Positions 1-7,967 of a stretch of DNA of 15,327 bases are shown piece by piece (the stretch's first letter is position 1; each line of letters starts with the position of its first letter). Position numbers and translations under genes: made by a program. The notes under the pieces are model-generated. The model worked only from the letters and a program-made list of their open reading frames with translations, did not search any database and was not told the DNA's origin. Origin of the DNA: Thiotrichaceae bacterium (lineage in GTDB: Bacteria; Pseudomonadota; Gammaproteobacteria; Thiotrichales; Thiotrichaceae); NCBI GenBank assembly GCA_027009095.1, contig JALVDG010000071.1:1-15327 (forward strand), given 5' to 3'.

Positions 1-555
1 ACGCATAATCCCTGCTTTTTCTATCGCAATATCGTTTCGATTATTGCCGAGCCAGCTTTCGTGATCAATAGCAATACTAGTAATCAATGCGACATCAGCA
101 TCCCATAAATTGACAGCATCTAAGCGCCCACCTAGACCAACTTCAAAAATAGCTACATTGATATTTTCATCAACGAATAAGATTGCTGCTGCTAAAGTCG
201 CAAATTCAAAATAAGTCAGCGTTATTTCTCCGCGAGCCTTATCAATTTTTTCAAAAGCTCCGCAGATGGCATTATCACTGGCTTCTTTTCCATCAATAGT
301 AATGCGTTCGTTATAGCGTAATAAATGGGGAGAGGTATAAACGCCTGTTTTATATCCTGATTGTTGATAGATGGCTTGTAGCATGGCGGTGCTAGAGCCT
401 TTACCATTTGTTCCTGCTATGCTGATAACAGCAAAGGGGAGTTGTAGTAAATTGAGTTTATTTGCTACGTGACAAATACGTTCAAGACCTAAATCGATCG
501 ATGACAGGTGTAAGCTTTCTTGCCATTGTAACCATTCAGATAAATTTTTTACCAT
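1..555 (-). CDS. folC: Dihydrofolate/folylpolyglutamate synthase, N-terminal part (runs off left edge)
   Basis: Bifunctional folate enzyme that joins glutamate to dihydropteroate and adds further glutamates to folates in the cytosol using ATP. I translated 185 codons from an ATG at 553-555 to the window edge; the C-terminal half lies outside. Visible family signatures are the Mur-ligase-type P-loop GTNGKGS (residues 48-54), TSPHL followed by NERI (74-85), EVGLGGRLDAVN about halfway, and a downstream AIDHESWLG matching the usual IGLDHxxWLG. A shorter in-frame start at 407 would remove the P-loop, so 555 is chosen. It begins 6 bp after the accD stop with only a weak ribosome site, suggesting translation coupled to accD. 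accD-folC is a common gammaproteobacterial gene order. The identification is very secure. Confidence 0.96.
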   Translation of the reverse strand, partial: MVKNLSEWLQWQESLHLSSIDLGLERICHVANKLNLLQLPFAVISIAGTNGKGSSTAMLQAIYQQSGYKTGVYTSPHLLRYNERITIDGKEASDNAICGAFEKIDKARGEITLTYFEFATLAAAILFVDENINVAIFEVGLGGRLDAVNLWDADVALITSIAIDHESWLGNNRNDIAIEKAGIMR

Positions 556-561
556 CAGTAG

Positions 562-1527
562 TTACTTTTCGGTATCATCTTGTTTTTCTTTTTTTTCTGA
601 GTCAGCTTCTATTTTTGTCGCTTCTTTAGTTGCCTCATGCGCCTGCATTTCTTCATCAATACTCTCTGGGCGAGGCTTATGTGTGAGCATCGCAAGGAGA
701 TCTGCTATTTCTGCACGCATATCGTTACGGTTTATGATTTTATCAATCGCTCCCTTTTCTAATAAAAATTCACTGCGCTGGAAGCCTTCAGGTAATATCT
801 CACGTACGGTTTGCTCGATAACACGAGGACCTGCAAAACCAATTAATGCATGAGGTTCTGCTATTTGTACATCTCCTAACATAGCAAAACTGGCTGAAAC
901 ACCACCCATTGTAGGATCAGTTAAAACAGAGATAAAGGGTAAACCAGCATCTGCAAGTTTGGTTAACGCTGCACTGGTTTTCGCCATCTGCATTAAGGAG
1001 AAAAGAGCCTCCTGCATTCTTGCGCCCCCACTGGCAGAGAAAACAATAAAGGGGGTTTTTTCGCGTAAACAAGCATTAACACCTTGTACAAATCGCTCTC
1101 CAACGACCGAGCCCATTGAGCCGCCCATAAATCTAAAGTCAAATGCTGCCACCACAACGGGCAAGCCATGAAGCTGTCCCTTCATCACCACTAATGCATC
1201 GGTCTCACCCGTTGCTTTTTGTGCTTTCGTTAAGCGATCTTTATATTTTTGACTGTCTTTAAATTTTAAAATATCAACAGGTTTGATATTGTCAGCAATT
1301 TCTTCACGCGGTTCTTTATCAAGGAAAAAATCAATGCGCTGACGTGCGCTAATACGCATATGATGATTACATTTAGGGCAAACTTCTCTATTTCTCTCTA
1401 AATCAGCTCGGTATAAAACAGCATTACAGGCAGAGCAGGTGTGCCAAAGACCTTCGGGAACACGTTTTTTTTCTGTTTTACTATCAGTACGAATTCGTGA
1501 AGGGATTAAGTTTTCAAACCAGCTCAT
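562..1527 (-). CDS. accD: Acetyl-CoA carboxylase carboxyltransferase subunit beta
   Basis: Beta subunit of the carboxyltransferase half of acetyl-CoA carboxylase. With AccA it moves CO2 from biotin on AccB to acetyl-CoA, giving malonyl-CoA for fatty-acid synthesis in the cytosol. The 321-residue protein starts [10 protein letters not shown], typical of the family, and has the N-terminal zinc finger with cysteines at 31, 34, 50 and 53. The crotonase-like core follows, including the SGGARMQE stretch and the [12 protein letters not shown] stretch. The last 35 or so residues form a Lys/Glu-rich low-complexity tail, somewhat longer than in the E. coli protein (about 304 residues). An AAGG ribosome site (1536-1539) lies 8 bp before the ATG. 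The gene is 28 bp downstream of trpA and 6 bp upstream of folC, consistent with co-transcription. Its partner accA is not in the window. Confidence 0.97.
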   Translation of the reverse strand: MSWFENLIPSRIRTDSKTEKKRVPEGLWHTCSACNAVLYRADLERNREVCPKCNHHMRISARQRIDFFLDKEPREEIADNIKPVDILKFKDSQKYKDRLTKAQKATGETDALVVMKGQLHGLPVVVAAFDFRFMGGSMGSVVGERFVQGVNACLREKTPFIVFSASGGARMQEALFSLMQMAKTSAALTKLADAGLPFISVLTDPTMGGVSASFAMLGDVQIAEPHALIGFAGPRVIEQTVREILPEGFQRSEFLLEKGAIDKIINRNDMRAEIADLLAMLTHKPRPESIDEEMQAHEATKEATKIEADSEKKEKQDDTEK

Positions 1528-1555
1528 AGTGACTACCTTGTTATTTTGTAACTAC

Positions 1556-2380
1556 TTAAGATTGTGTTTTATTTTGATTTTGATCCATCGCGGCACGCAT
1601 ATCGCTTAATAAATCTGTAATTTGGTTCATTATTGTATCAGCATCATCAATATTATTTTCAATAATTTTTACAATGGCACTACCCACGATAACCGCATCT
1701 GATACCGAAGCAACTGCCGCAGCTGTTTCAGCATTCTTTATACCAAAACCGACACCAACAGGTAAATTAGAAAATTGTTTAATTTTACTAACCTGTGCTT
1801 CAACCTCGCTAACATTTAAAACATTATCACCCGTCACTCCTTTGAGTGACACATAATAAAGAAAGGCACTAGCAACAGCGGTGATTTTTTTAATACGTTC
1901 ATCCTGAGTGGTTGGAGAAAGTAAAAAGATAGGATCAATATGGTGTGCTTTTAATGATGTTACAAGTTCCCGGCTTTCCTCTGGTGGCATATCAACGGTG
2001 AGTAAGGCATCAACGCCTGCTTGTTCTGCCGCCTGTGCAAACTCACTGTAGCCCATTGCTTCAACAGGGTTGAGATAGCCCATAAAGACAATCGGTGTAT
2101 CTTTGTCTGTTTGACGAAATTCTTGCGTCATTTTTATCACATCACGCAAGCTGGTGTGATGCGCTAAAGCACGTTCACAAGCTAACTGGATCGTCGGACC
2201 ATCCGCCATAGGGTCAGAAAATGGAATGCCGAGTTCGATAATATCAGCACCCGCTTCAACCATGCGATGCATTAGAGGTACGGTGATACTGGGGTTTGAA
2301 TCACCCGCAGTAATATAAGGAATTAAGGCAGTTTTATTCTGTGCTTTTAACTGTTCAAAACGAGATGATAGACGGCTCAT
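1556..2380 (-). CDS. trpA: Tryptophan synthase alpha subunit
   Basis: Cleaves indole-3-glycerol phosphate to indole and glyceraldehyde 3-phosphate, passing indole to TrpB through the intersubunit tunnel. The 274-residue TIM-barrel protein carries both catalytic acids at the positions known from Salmonella TrpA: Glu49 in [10 protein letters not shown] and Asp60 in MADGPTIQ. The late GVGFGIK and [11 protein letters not shown] stretches form the phosphate-binding end of the barrel. Its ATG overlaps the trpB stop as ATGA (2377-2380), and a GAGGG ribosome site inside trpB (2390-2394) lies 9 bp upstream. This indicates translational coupling and balanced synthesis of the alpha2-beta2 complex. The C-terminal tail after about residue 262 is polar and Gln/Asn-rich and probably unimportant for catalysis. 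Confidence 0.97.
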   Translation of the reverse strand: MSRLSSRFEQLKAQNKTALIPYITAGDSNPSITVPLMHRMVEAGADIIELGIPFSDPMADGPTIQLACERALAHHTSLRDVIKMTQEFRQTDKDTPIVFMGYLNPVEAMGYSEFAQAAEQAGVDALLTVDMPPEESRELVTSLKAHHIDPIFLLSPTTQDERIKKITAVASAFLYYVSLKGVTGDNVLNVSEVEAQVSKIKQFSNLPVGVGFGIKNAETAAAVASVSDAVIVGSAIVKIIENNIDDADTIMNQITDLLSDMRAAMDQNQNKTQS

Positions 2381-3609
2381 AATGTAATTCCCTCGCGTGC
2401 TGCAATGGTATTAATGTCTTTATCGCCACGACCTGATAAATTAACGATGATACTCTGATCAGGTGACATCGTGGGTGCTAATTTAATGGCATAAGCTAAG
2501 GCATGGCTACTTTCAAGTGCAGGGATAATACCTTCAATGCGAGTCAGAGAGTGGAACGCCGCCATTGCTTCGTCGTCTGTTACTGCCACATAATTGACAC
2601 GACCAACATCTTTTAACCAAGAGTGCTCAGGACCAACACCAGGATAATCTAATCCTGCGGAGATGGAGTGAGGCTCTATCACTTGACCATCTTTATCTGC
2701 CATTAAATACATGCGGTTACCATGTAGTACCCCAGGTTTAGCGGTACACAAAGGGGCAGCATGTTCGCCCGTTTCTAAGCCATGACCTGCGGCTTCAACA
2801 CCATACATAGCCACTTCGGCATCACTTAAAAATTCGTGGAATAAACCAATGGCATTAGAGCCACCACCAATGCAGGCAATTAAAGCATCGGCTAAACGCC
2901 CTGTTTGCTCTTGAACTTGCTGGCGTGCTTCACGTCCGATAATGGCTTGAAAATCACGTACCATAGCAGGATAAGGGTGAGGGCCTGCGACTGTGCCGAT
3001 GCAATAAAAAGTATCATCAATATTAGTGACCCAATCTCGCATGGCTTCGTTTAGCGCATCTTTTAGTGTTTTTGATCCTGAGCTAACAGGACGAACTTCT
3101 GCACCTAACAATTTCATGCGATAGACATTCGGTGACTGTCGCGCCACATCCACCTCACCCATATATACCACACATTCTAGCCCTAGGCGTGCCGCAATAG
3201 TTGCGGTTGCAACGCCGTGTTGCCCTGCGCCTGTTTCCGCAATAATACGTTTTTTACCCATGTGTTTAGCGAGCAAGGCTTGTCCAATGGTATTATTAAC
3301 TTTATGTGCGCCTGTGTGATTTAAGTCTTCACGTTTTAGATAAATCTGTGCGCCCCCTAACTCTTTTGACCAACGCTCCGCATGATAAAGTGGGCTAGGG
3401 CGACCCACATAATATGTGAGATCTTTATCGTACTCCGCCTGAAAATCATCATTATCTTTTAATGTCTCGTAGGCTTCACGCAAGGCTTCAATGGCTTCCA
3501 TTAATGTTTCTGCGGCAAAGCATCCGCCATAAGGTCCAAAATGCCCATTTTCATCAGGCATGTTATTCCAATCAAAGGAACTAAAATCTATCTCATTATT
3601 CGTGCTCAA
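2377..3609 (-). CDS. trpB: Tryptophan synthase beta subunit (TTG start)
   Basis: PLP enzyme that condenses indole with serine to give tryptophan. The 410-residue protein contains the Schiff-base lysine K103 in HTGAHKVNN, the catalytic Glu125 in ETGAGQHG and the phosphate-binding GGGSN loop at 248-252. The start codon is TTG at 3607-3609. It is preferred because AGAGGT (3618-3623) lies 8 bp upstream, a good ribosome site, and no in-frame ATG occurs until codon 17 (3559-3561), which lacks one. The TTG start gives a 16-residue polar extension before the conserved [13 protein letters not shown] region and makes trpB overlap the end of trpF by 14 bp. The alternative ATG at codon 17 would still give a complete enzyme. 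Downstream trpA overlaps by 4 bp. Confidence 0.95.
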   Translation of the reverse strand: MSTNNEIDFSSFDWNNMPDENGHFGPYGGCFAAETLMEAIEALREAYETLKDNDDFQAEYDKDLTYYVGRPSPLYHAERWSKELGGAQIYLKREDLNHTGAHKVNNTIGQALLAKHMGKKRIIAETGAGQHGVATATIAARLGLECVVYMGEVDVARQSPNVYRMKLLGAEVRPVSSGSKTLKDALNEAMRDWVTNIDDTFYCIGTVAGPHPYPAMVRDFQAIIGREARQQVQEQTGRLADALIACIGGGSNAIGLFHEFLSDAEVAMYGVEAAGHGLETGEHAAPLCTAKPGVLHGNRMYLMADKDGQVIEPHSISAGLDYPGVGPEHSWLKDVGRVNYVAVTDDEAMAAFHSLTRIEGIIPALESSHALAYAIKLAPTMSPDQSIIVNLSGRGDKDINTIAAREGITL

Positions 3610-4222
3610 CGCGCTTTACCTCTTGCATTAATGCTGTAATTTTTTCTTCACTTTTTATTCCTGGTAAAATCTCAACGCCACTACTCAAATCCATTGCATA
3701 AACAGACGTTGAGCGAATAGCATCGGCGATATTATCAGGGTTTAAACCACCCGCAAGGATGATAGGTTTAGGATAATCGCTCGGAATATCTTGCCAATTA
3801 AAGCTGTTTCCCGTACCACCTGCTGCACCAGGTGCATGACCATCGACTAAAAAGGCTTTTGCATCAGTATACTTGTCGGCATACTCACTGAAATTATCAA
3901 GCCCTATCATACCCACCGCTTTCATATAAGGCAGAGAGAAACTACGGCAATACTCAGGCGACTCTGAGCCATGAAATTGCAAAATATTGACAGGCACTTT
4001 ATTGATAACCTCTTCAACAATGCTTTTCTCGGCATCTAAGAACAAGGCAACAATGGTAATAAAAGGCGGTAATACAGCACAAATCTCGATGGCTTGTTCG
4101 ATAGAAATATAACGCGAGCTTTTAGGATAAAACACCAAGCCAATGGCATCAGCCCCCGAGTAAGCAACGGCTAAAGCATCTTTAACCGATGTTATACCAC
4201 AAATTTTTACTTTAACGCCCAT
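3596..4222 (-). CDS. trpF: Phosphoribosylanthranilate isomerase
   Basis: Cytosolic TIM-barrel isomerase that converts N-(5'-phosphoribosyl)anthranilate to the carboxyphenylamino-deoxyribulose phosphate, the step before indole-glycerol phosphate formation. At 208 residues it has normal length for a free-standing TrpF, not a TrpC-TrpF fusion. The general-base Cys8 sits in KICGIT and the general-acid Asp127 in [17 protein letters not shown] and the SSGVE stretch form the phosphate site. The ATG at 4220-4222 gives the usual start right before VKVKICG; the ribosome site upstream is weak. The gene starts 36 bp after the PEP-synthase-like gene and overlaps trpB by 14 bp. The earlier trp genes (trpE, G, D, C) are not here, so the pathway is split in this genome. 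Confidence 0.96.
   Translation of the reverse strand: MGVKVKICGITSVKDALAVAYSGADAIGLVFYPKSSRYISIEQAIEICAVLPPFITIVALFLDAEKSIVEEVINKVPVNILQFHGSESPEYCRSFSLPYMKAVGMIGLDNFSEYADKYTDAKAFLVDGHAPGAAGGTGNSFNWQDIPSDYPKPIILAGGLNPDNIADAIRSTSVYAMDLSSGVEILPGIKSEEKITALMQEVKRVEHE
3618..3623 (-). promoter_or_regulatory. Ribosome binding site AGAGGT deciding the TTG start of trpB
   Basis: On the minus strand AGAGGT lies inside the last codons of trpF, 8 bp before the TTG at 3607-3609. No comparable site precedes the alternative ATG at codon 17 of the same frame. This is the main reason to accept TTG as the trpB start. Confidence 0.65.
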
Positions 4223-4258
4223 ACAGTTATTTTCATCTTAAGAGAATATAGCGCGTCA

Positions 4259-5938
4259 TCATAGCGAATCAGATGCTTTAATACCACCTGTCAATGATAG
4301 CTCCACCCTATCCCCGTGATGGAAATTGCCAAGAGATTCGAGTGAACCAACAAAATAAGGTACACCTGCTTCACGCGCAACAATAGCAGAGTGTGATAAA
4401 TACCCCCCCTGCGTGACGATAATTGCCTTTAGCTGCGAGATTTTTTGTACCCAGCGATTATCAAAATAAGGCGCGATAAGAATAACACCCGCAGGTATCT
4501 CTTGCTGGAATAAGCTAGGATTTTCGATAATAAAAAGCTTTCCTGATGATGCCTTTTTAGCCCCCACTGCTTGCATCTCACCATCCGCTAGATCAGCTCC
4601 GAGTAAACTATAATCATACAATGCCTTTTTAGCCATTTCCTGCTCGACAGCATCACTTAATATAGTATCTGACTGATACTCCTTCCATGACAATAAAACT
4701 TTCTCAGGCGTATTAGCCACTTGTTGTTTTAGTTTTTCTAGCTCAAAAAAGAAAAGCTGTTTGAGTTGACGATTGAATACTCCCCATGAGTTATCGCTGT
4801 GATTAAAAACAGGAGGGGCTAAGTGTTGTTGCCAAGATAACTCATAAGCATGGACTGTATTTTCCTCTCTGCCTTCACCCTTGCTTAATACATTCGCGAC
4901 TAACCAATATTGAAAATACAGTGATAATTGTGTGTAAGAAAAGGCATTATCCAGTGTGACAGTGTTTAATAATTGCTTGATTTTTTGTTGCCACTGCGGT
5001 GCTTTAAAGCTATTCCAAAAACCACCAAAACGAGTTGCTTTGTAGAAATCTTTCTCTCGTTGCGGATCGCTTAGAATCGTTCCATCAGGTAAGCGAACCA
5101 TAAAATCAACCTGTTTAGCCTGATAACCTAAAGACTGTAAGCCACCCCTTGCCTCATCATACAGTTGTTGCAACAAGCTAAAAGACAAGGGAGAAAGTTT
5201 GCCAAGGCTTTCGGATAAAGCACTGTACTGCCAAACACCATCCGCTAATTTTAGCTGTTGCTGCATGGCAGGAGTGGCATTAAATAATGCTCCAACCAAA
5301 TGCGTCTGTGGGCGTACCTGCAATAAAACAATGGACTGTTTTTTCTCGCAATACACCCACTCACTATCAATCGGAAAATCAAATTGTTTCTGTAGTTGCT
5401 GGCTTAGCGTGCGTAAAGGATCATCTAAAAAATCCAGTGATTTAAGCAAAGGGAGCGGTGATAATGCCTGCTTTTTTAAACTAATAATGGCAGGTTTCGT
5501 TTTGCCTTCTACCGCCTCTTGAACACTGCGAGTAGAATATTCAATAAAACAATAATGAGAAAAAAAGCTCCAAGGACTAAATAGTACGCCACCGATACTA
5601 TGCTCGATATACTCTTGCAACATAAGCTGTGGTAACTCATCTAAGCCTAGCTGTTGCAAACGTTGCTGGTTTTTAGATTGTGCTAGCGCAATCGCGGTGA
5701 CGACCTCATCCGCTTTAAGTGCCGAAGAACTATAGAAATGACCCGCATAAGATAGTTGATGATTATCTTCAGCGCTTTGCATACTGCGTACAATAAAACG
5801 CTTATCTGTGCCACACTCACTAATAAAATGCTGAATATCGGCTTGATCAGTATTATCTAATAACAATGTTTTTGGTATAACAATGCCCGCTTTTTCAGCC
5901 TGTGCGAGATAGCGATATTTTTTAGATAATAAGGTCAT
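4259..5938 (-). CDS. Short PEP-synthase/rifampin-phosphotransferase-like dikinase, substrate unknown
   Basis: Protein of 559 residues with the three-part layout of PEP synthases and rifampin phosphotransferases. Residues 1-212 look like a compact ATP-grasp domain: a SKKYRYL remnant of the usual GGKxxxL start, RFIVRSMQSAED (R51, E57-D58) followed by YAG, IGGVLFSP (115-122), then E193, Q207 and R209 in EWVY...LLQVRPQ, the usual ATP/Mg-site end. The middle, about 215-470, begins with ESLGKLSPLSFS, recalling the TPLTxS stretch that opens the substrate domain of rifampin phosphotransferases; the rest I do not recognise. Residues about 475-555 form the swivelling phosphohistidine domain with GGYLSHSAIVARE, H516 being the likely phosphate carrier. 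Family members use ATP to phosphorylate this His, then a substrate. It is much shorter than PEP synthase (about 790) or rifampin phosphotransferase (about 860), so neither name should be assigned. It heads the trp-accD-folC block, 36 bp before trpF. Confidence 0.82.
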   Translation of the reverse strand: MTLLSKKYRYLAQAEKAGIVIPKTLLLDNTDQADIQHFISECGTDKRFIVRSMQSAEDNHQLSYAGHFYSSSALKADEVVTAIALAQSKNQQRLQQLGLDELPQLMLQEYIEHSIGGVLFSPWSFFSHYCFIEYSTRSVQEAVEGKTKPAIISLKKQALSPLPLLKSLDFLDDPLRTLSQQLQKQFDFPIDSEWVYCEKKQSIVLLQVRPQTHLVGALFNATPAMQQQLKLADGVWQYSALSESLGKLSPLSFSLLQQLYDEARGGLQSLGYQAKQVDFMVRLPDGTILSDPQREKDFYKATRFGGFWNSFKAPQWQQKIKQLLNTVTLDNAFSYTQLSLYFQYWLVANVLSKGEGREENTVHAYELSWQQHLAPPVFNHSDNSWGVFNRQLKQLFFFELEKLKQQVANTPEKVLLSWKEYQSDTILSDAVEQEMAKKALYDYSLLGADLADGEMQAVGAKKASSGKLFIIENPSLFQQEIPAGVILIAPYFDNRWVQKISQLKAIIVTQGGYLSHSAIVAREAGVPYFVGSLESLGNFHHGDRVELSLTGGIKASDSL

Positions 5939-6188
5939 TACTGTGCATCATTCTTAAAGTAGACGTGTAGACTAACAATCGTTTTCATTAAGCACAATAT
6001 TAAGGAATATATACGAAATAATATTATTTATTAAATATCAATAGATTGTATTTATTGATTGAGCTTTATGCATCCAACAATCTGTTTTTTATTACCGATA
6101 ATATTTAAGTACCGCCTTACTCTCAATGAAATGACTAAGATAAATTCCATCAAAAAAGTTTTTTCACTGAACAGTTCACGGAGGACTT
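5939..6188. other. AT-rich divergent intergenic region with a 14-bp palindrome
   Basis: These 250 bp separate the minus-strand dikinase-like gene from the plus-strand RTX gene and must hold promoters for both. I see no convincing sigma70 pair. A GATAAT box (about 6099-6104) is a weak -10 candidate for the RTX gene. A perfect 14-bp AT palindrome, AAATAATATTATTT, lies at 6016-6029, and could be an operator or simply AT-rich sequence. GGAGG (6180-6184) is the RTX ribosome site, 4 bp before its ATG. No small gene was recognised. Confidence 0.4.
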
Positions 6189-7856
6189 ATGTTCAAAAAT
6201 TCTATTAATGCTGTGGCAAATATGGCTGCTTCTTTGCAGACTAATAAAGCGAAGCCAAACAGTAAGAATAGCTCGCCGATGCAACAAATAAATGCATTTA
6301 ATAATAGTGCTTCCCCAGCATTGCCAAAGAATGTTTCCAAGCTTATTTCTCCGTTGATAAATCAGCTGAAAAACACACAAAATCAAACCAGTTCAAATCA
6401 AGCGGGTAGTCAATCAAATACAACAACAGGCACTTCTGGCAATGATCGTTTGGTCGGAACAAATGGGGATGATCAAATTGCAGGTCTTGGCGGCGATGAT
6501 GATCTATATGGTCTAAAAGGTAACGATCGTTTATACGGTGGTTCAGGTCGTGATCGCTTGTATGGTGGTATAGGGGATGATCACTTACACGGCGAGTCGG
6601 GTGATGATCGCTTATACGGTGATGTGGGCAATGATTACCTTAATGGTGGAGAAGGTAAAGATAAGCTGTATGGTGGCAGTGGTGATGATGCACTCTATGG
6701 TGGTGCAGGTAATGATCGCCTCTCAGGATCATCTGGAAAAGACAGTCTTTTTGGTGATGAAGGAGACGATAAGCTCTACGGTGGCAGTGGTGACGATACC
6801 TTAGATGGCGGTAGTGGCAAGGATCGACTTTCAGGCGGGAGTGGTGATGATGACTTGCAAGGTAAAGAAGGAAACGACAAGCTCTATGGTGGCAGTGGTA
6901 ACGATAGGCTAGATGGTGGCAGTGAAAATGATCGTCTCTATGGTGGTAATGGTAATGATTATCTTATTGGCGGAGTAGGGGATGATCGCCTTTATGGTGG
7001 TAATGGTGATGACTACCTTCTTGGCGGTGCATTATCCGCAAGTGCGCCACAAGGTAATAACTACTTAGACGGTGGACAAGGTAATGATACGACCAGTATG
7101 GTGGGTAATTTATCGGACTATCGTATTGAAAAAAATGGTAATACTTTTACTTTAACCAATGAACAAAATGGCAATGTTACCAAAGCCATTAATATAGAGA
7201 AATTTATCTTTGGAAGTAAAACGCTTTCTGAGGGACAACTCTCTAGTTTAGCTGAAAACTATTCACAACTTTCACTCACCTCAGGACAGCAACAAGCATT
7301 AGAAGAATCGATTACCAATAATTATCACAGTCCCATCTTACTAGATGCTGATAACTCAGGTGATATTAGTGAAGGCGATGTGGTGCTTGGTGCTCAATTT
7401 GGTGAGTTATATGAGCTAAGCCAAGCAGATGCCGATAGTTTATTAAATATATCACCAACAGACTCTAATGTTGTTTTACAGCAGGTAGAGAATATTGTGA
7501 ATGATTGGTATCGAACAGATTATACCGATAATGGTTTTTCGACACAGGACTTTGTTTTATCCCCTGATGGACAACATGCCTTTTATACAGCATCGTTAAA
7601 TAATTCATTTAATACGGGGAGTTCTGATTTTACTACCCTTATTGGACACTTCGTGACGGATGCGCTTGGTACTGAAGATAATAATGGTTTCTCTACCAAT
7701 TTATTTAATCAAACACATGATGCTAATACTAGCATTAATGTAGAGTTCCAGGGTTTTGTGGGTAATGATGAAGTCTCTTATAAAATTACAGAGTCTACAC
7801 CTGGGCAAGCCGATGTTGTGACTGACTTGCTTTATAATTATAGAACCAATCAATAA
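6189..7856 (+). CDS. RTX calcium-binding repeat protein, probably secreted by a type I system
   Basis: Protein of 555 residues. Residues 1-80 are Asn/Ser/Gln-rich, with no signal peptide. Residues 81-278 are 22 uninterrupted nonapeptides of the GGxGxDxLx type (for example GGSGDDTLD), which fold into a calcium-stabilised parallel beta-roll. A partial repeat follows (GGQGND, 295-300), then the LSDYRIEKNGNTF to INIEKFIFG stretch that commonly follows RTX arrays. Residues 386-397 (DADNSGDISEGD) match an EF-hand loop, with Asp at position 12 instead of the usual Glu. The last 150 residues contain no enzyme motif I recognise. RTX proteins normally leave the cell through a type I ABC exporter using a C-terminal signal and fold in extracellular calcium. 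No exporter genes are in the window. GGAGG precedes the ATG. The role is unknown; adhesion, surface layer or matrix function is possible. Confidence 0.9.
   Translation: MFKNSINAVANMAASLQTNKAKPNSKNSSPMQQINAFNNSASPALPKNVSKLISPLINQLKNTQNQTSSNQAGSQSNTTTGTSGNDRLVGTNGDDQIAGLGGDDDLYGLKGNDRLYGGSGRDRLYGGIGDDHLHGESGDDRLYGDVGNDYLNGGEGKDKLYGGSGDDALYGGAGNDRLSGSSGKDSLFGDEGDDKLYGGSGDDTLDGGSGKDRLSGGSGDDDLQGKEGNDKLYGGSGNDRLDGGSENDRLYGGNGNDYLIGGVGDDRLYGGNGDDYLLGGALSASAPQGNNYLDGGQGNDTTSMVGNLSDYRIEKNGNTFTLTNEQNGNVTKAINIEKFIFGSKTLSEGQLSSLAENYSQLSLTSGQQQALEESITNNYHSPILLDADNSGDISEGDVVLGAQFGELYELSQADADSLLNISPTDSNVVLQQVENIVNDWYRTDYTDNGFSTQDFVLSPDGQHAFYTASLNNSFNTGSSDFTTLIGHFVTDALGTEDNNGFSTNLFNQTHDANTSINVEFQGFVGNDEVSYKITESTPGQADVVTDLLYNYRTNQ
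6429..7022 (+). repeat. Tandem array of 22 RTX nonapeptide units (27-bp period)
   Basis: The coding DNA repeats every 27 bp for 22 units with no indels. Units share GGTGGCAGTGGTGATGAT-like sequence but differ at many third positions, so the array is fairly old or recombining and not freshly amplified. Nearly identical longer blocks occur around 6663, 6773 and 6878 (each AAGCT, CTC or GTA, then TAYGGTGGCAGTGGT), which could favour copy-number change. Confidence 0.9.
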
Positions 7857-7861
7857 CAATA

Positions 7862-7918
7862 AAAAGGGCGGAGTTTATCCGTATAAATCAGCACTTTTAA
7901 CTCAAAAATCGGGCAAAA
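7862..7918 (+). repeat. Dispersed intergenic repeat, copy B (3' module)
   Basis: A 57-bp stretch beginning AAAAGGGCGGAGTTTAT and ending ATCGGGCAAAA matches 14814-14870 without gaps at 50 of 57 positions. Four of the seven differences fall in or just beside the loop of a small TTTAT...ATAAA hairpin. It lies 5 bp after the RTX stop, between two convergent genes, and is noncoding. Confidence 0.85.
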
Positions 7919-7948
7919 AATATTACCTATTTTCCCCCTTTGCCCGAT
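7908..7948 (-). terminator. Terminator-like hairpin after the RNase T2-lipoprotein pair
   Basis: ATCGGGCAAA (7908-7917) and TTTGCCCGAT (7939-7948) form a perfect 10-bp inverted repeat around a 21-nt loop. Read on the minus strand the stem is followed by a short T run (GATTTTTG), fitting an intrinsic terminator 20 bp after the lipoprotein stop. The plus side has no T run. The left arm is the end of repeat copy B. The long loop lowers confidence. Confidence 0.55.
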
Positions 7949-7967
7949 GTATTCAATTTGGTAAACT

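Noticed and set aside
222..407. Separate small 61-codon gene on the minus strand
   Set aside because: It is a shadow in another frame of folC, whose P-loop and other motifs are read through this segment in the correct frame.
4259..5938. Calling the dikinase-like gene PEP synthase or rifampin phosphotransferase
   Set aside because: It is over 200 residues shorter than both, the substrate domain is unrecognised, and only the ATP and phosphohistidine modules are supported.
6150..6386. Minus-strand 78-codon frame over the RTX start
   Set aside because: It lies antisense to the RTX ribosome site and N-terminus, has no ribosome site or recognisable protein features, and is a shadow of the Asn/Gln-rich coding region.
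6577..6804. Plus-strand 75-codon frame inside the RTX array
   Set aside because: It is the RTX repeat read in another frame, giving a Met/Val-rich sequence that merely follows the 27-bp period.
6429..7022. CRISPR-like periodic repeat
   Set aside because: The 27-bp period has no spacers and codes for RTX nonapeptides in a long open frame.
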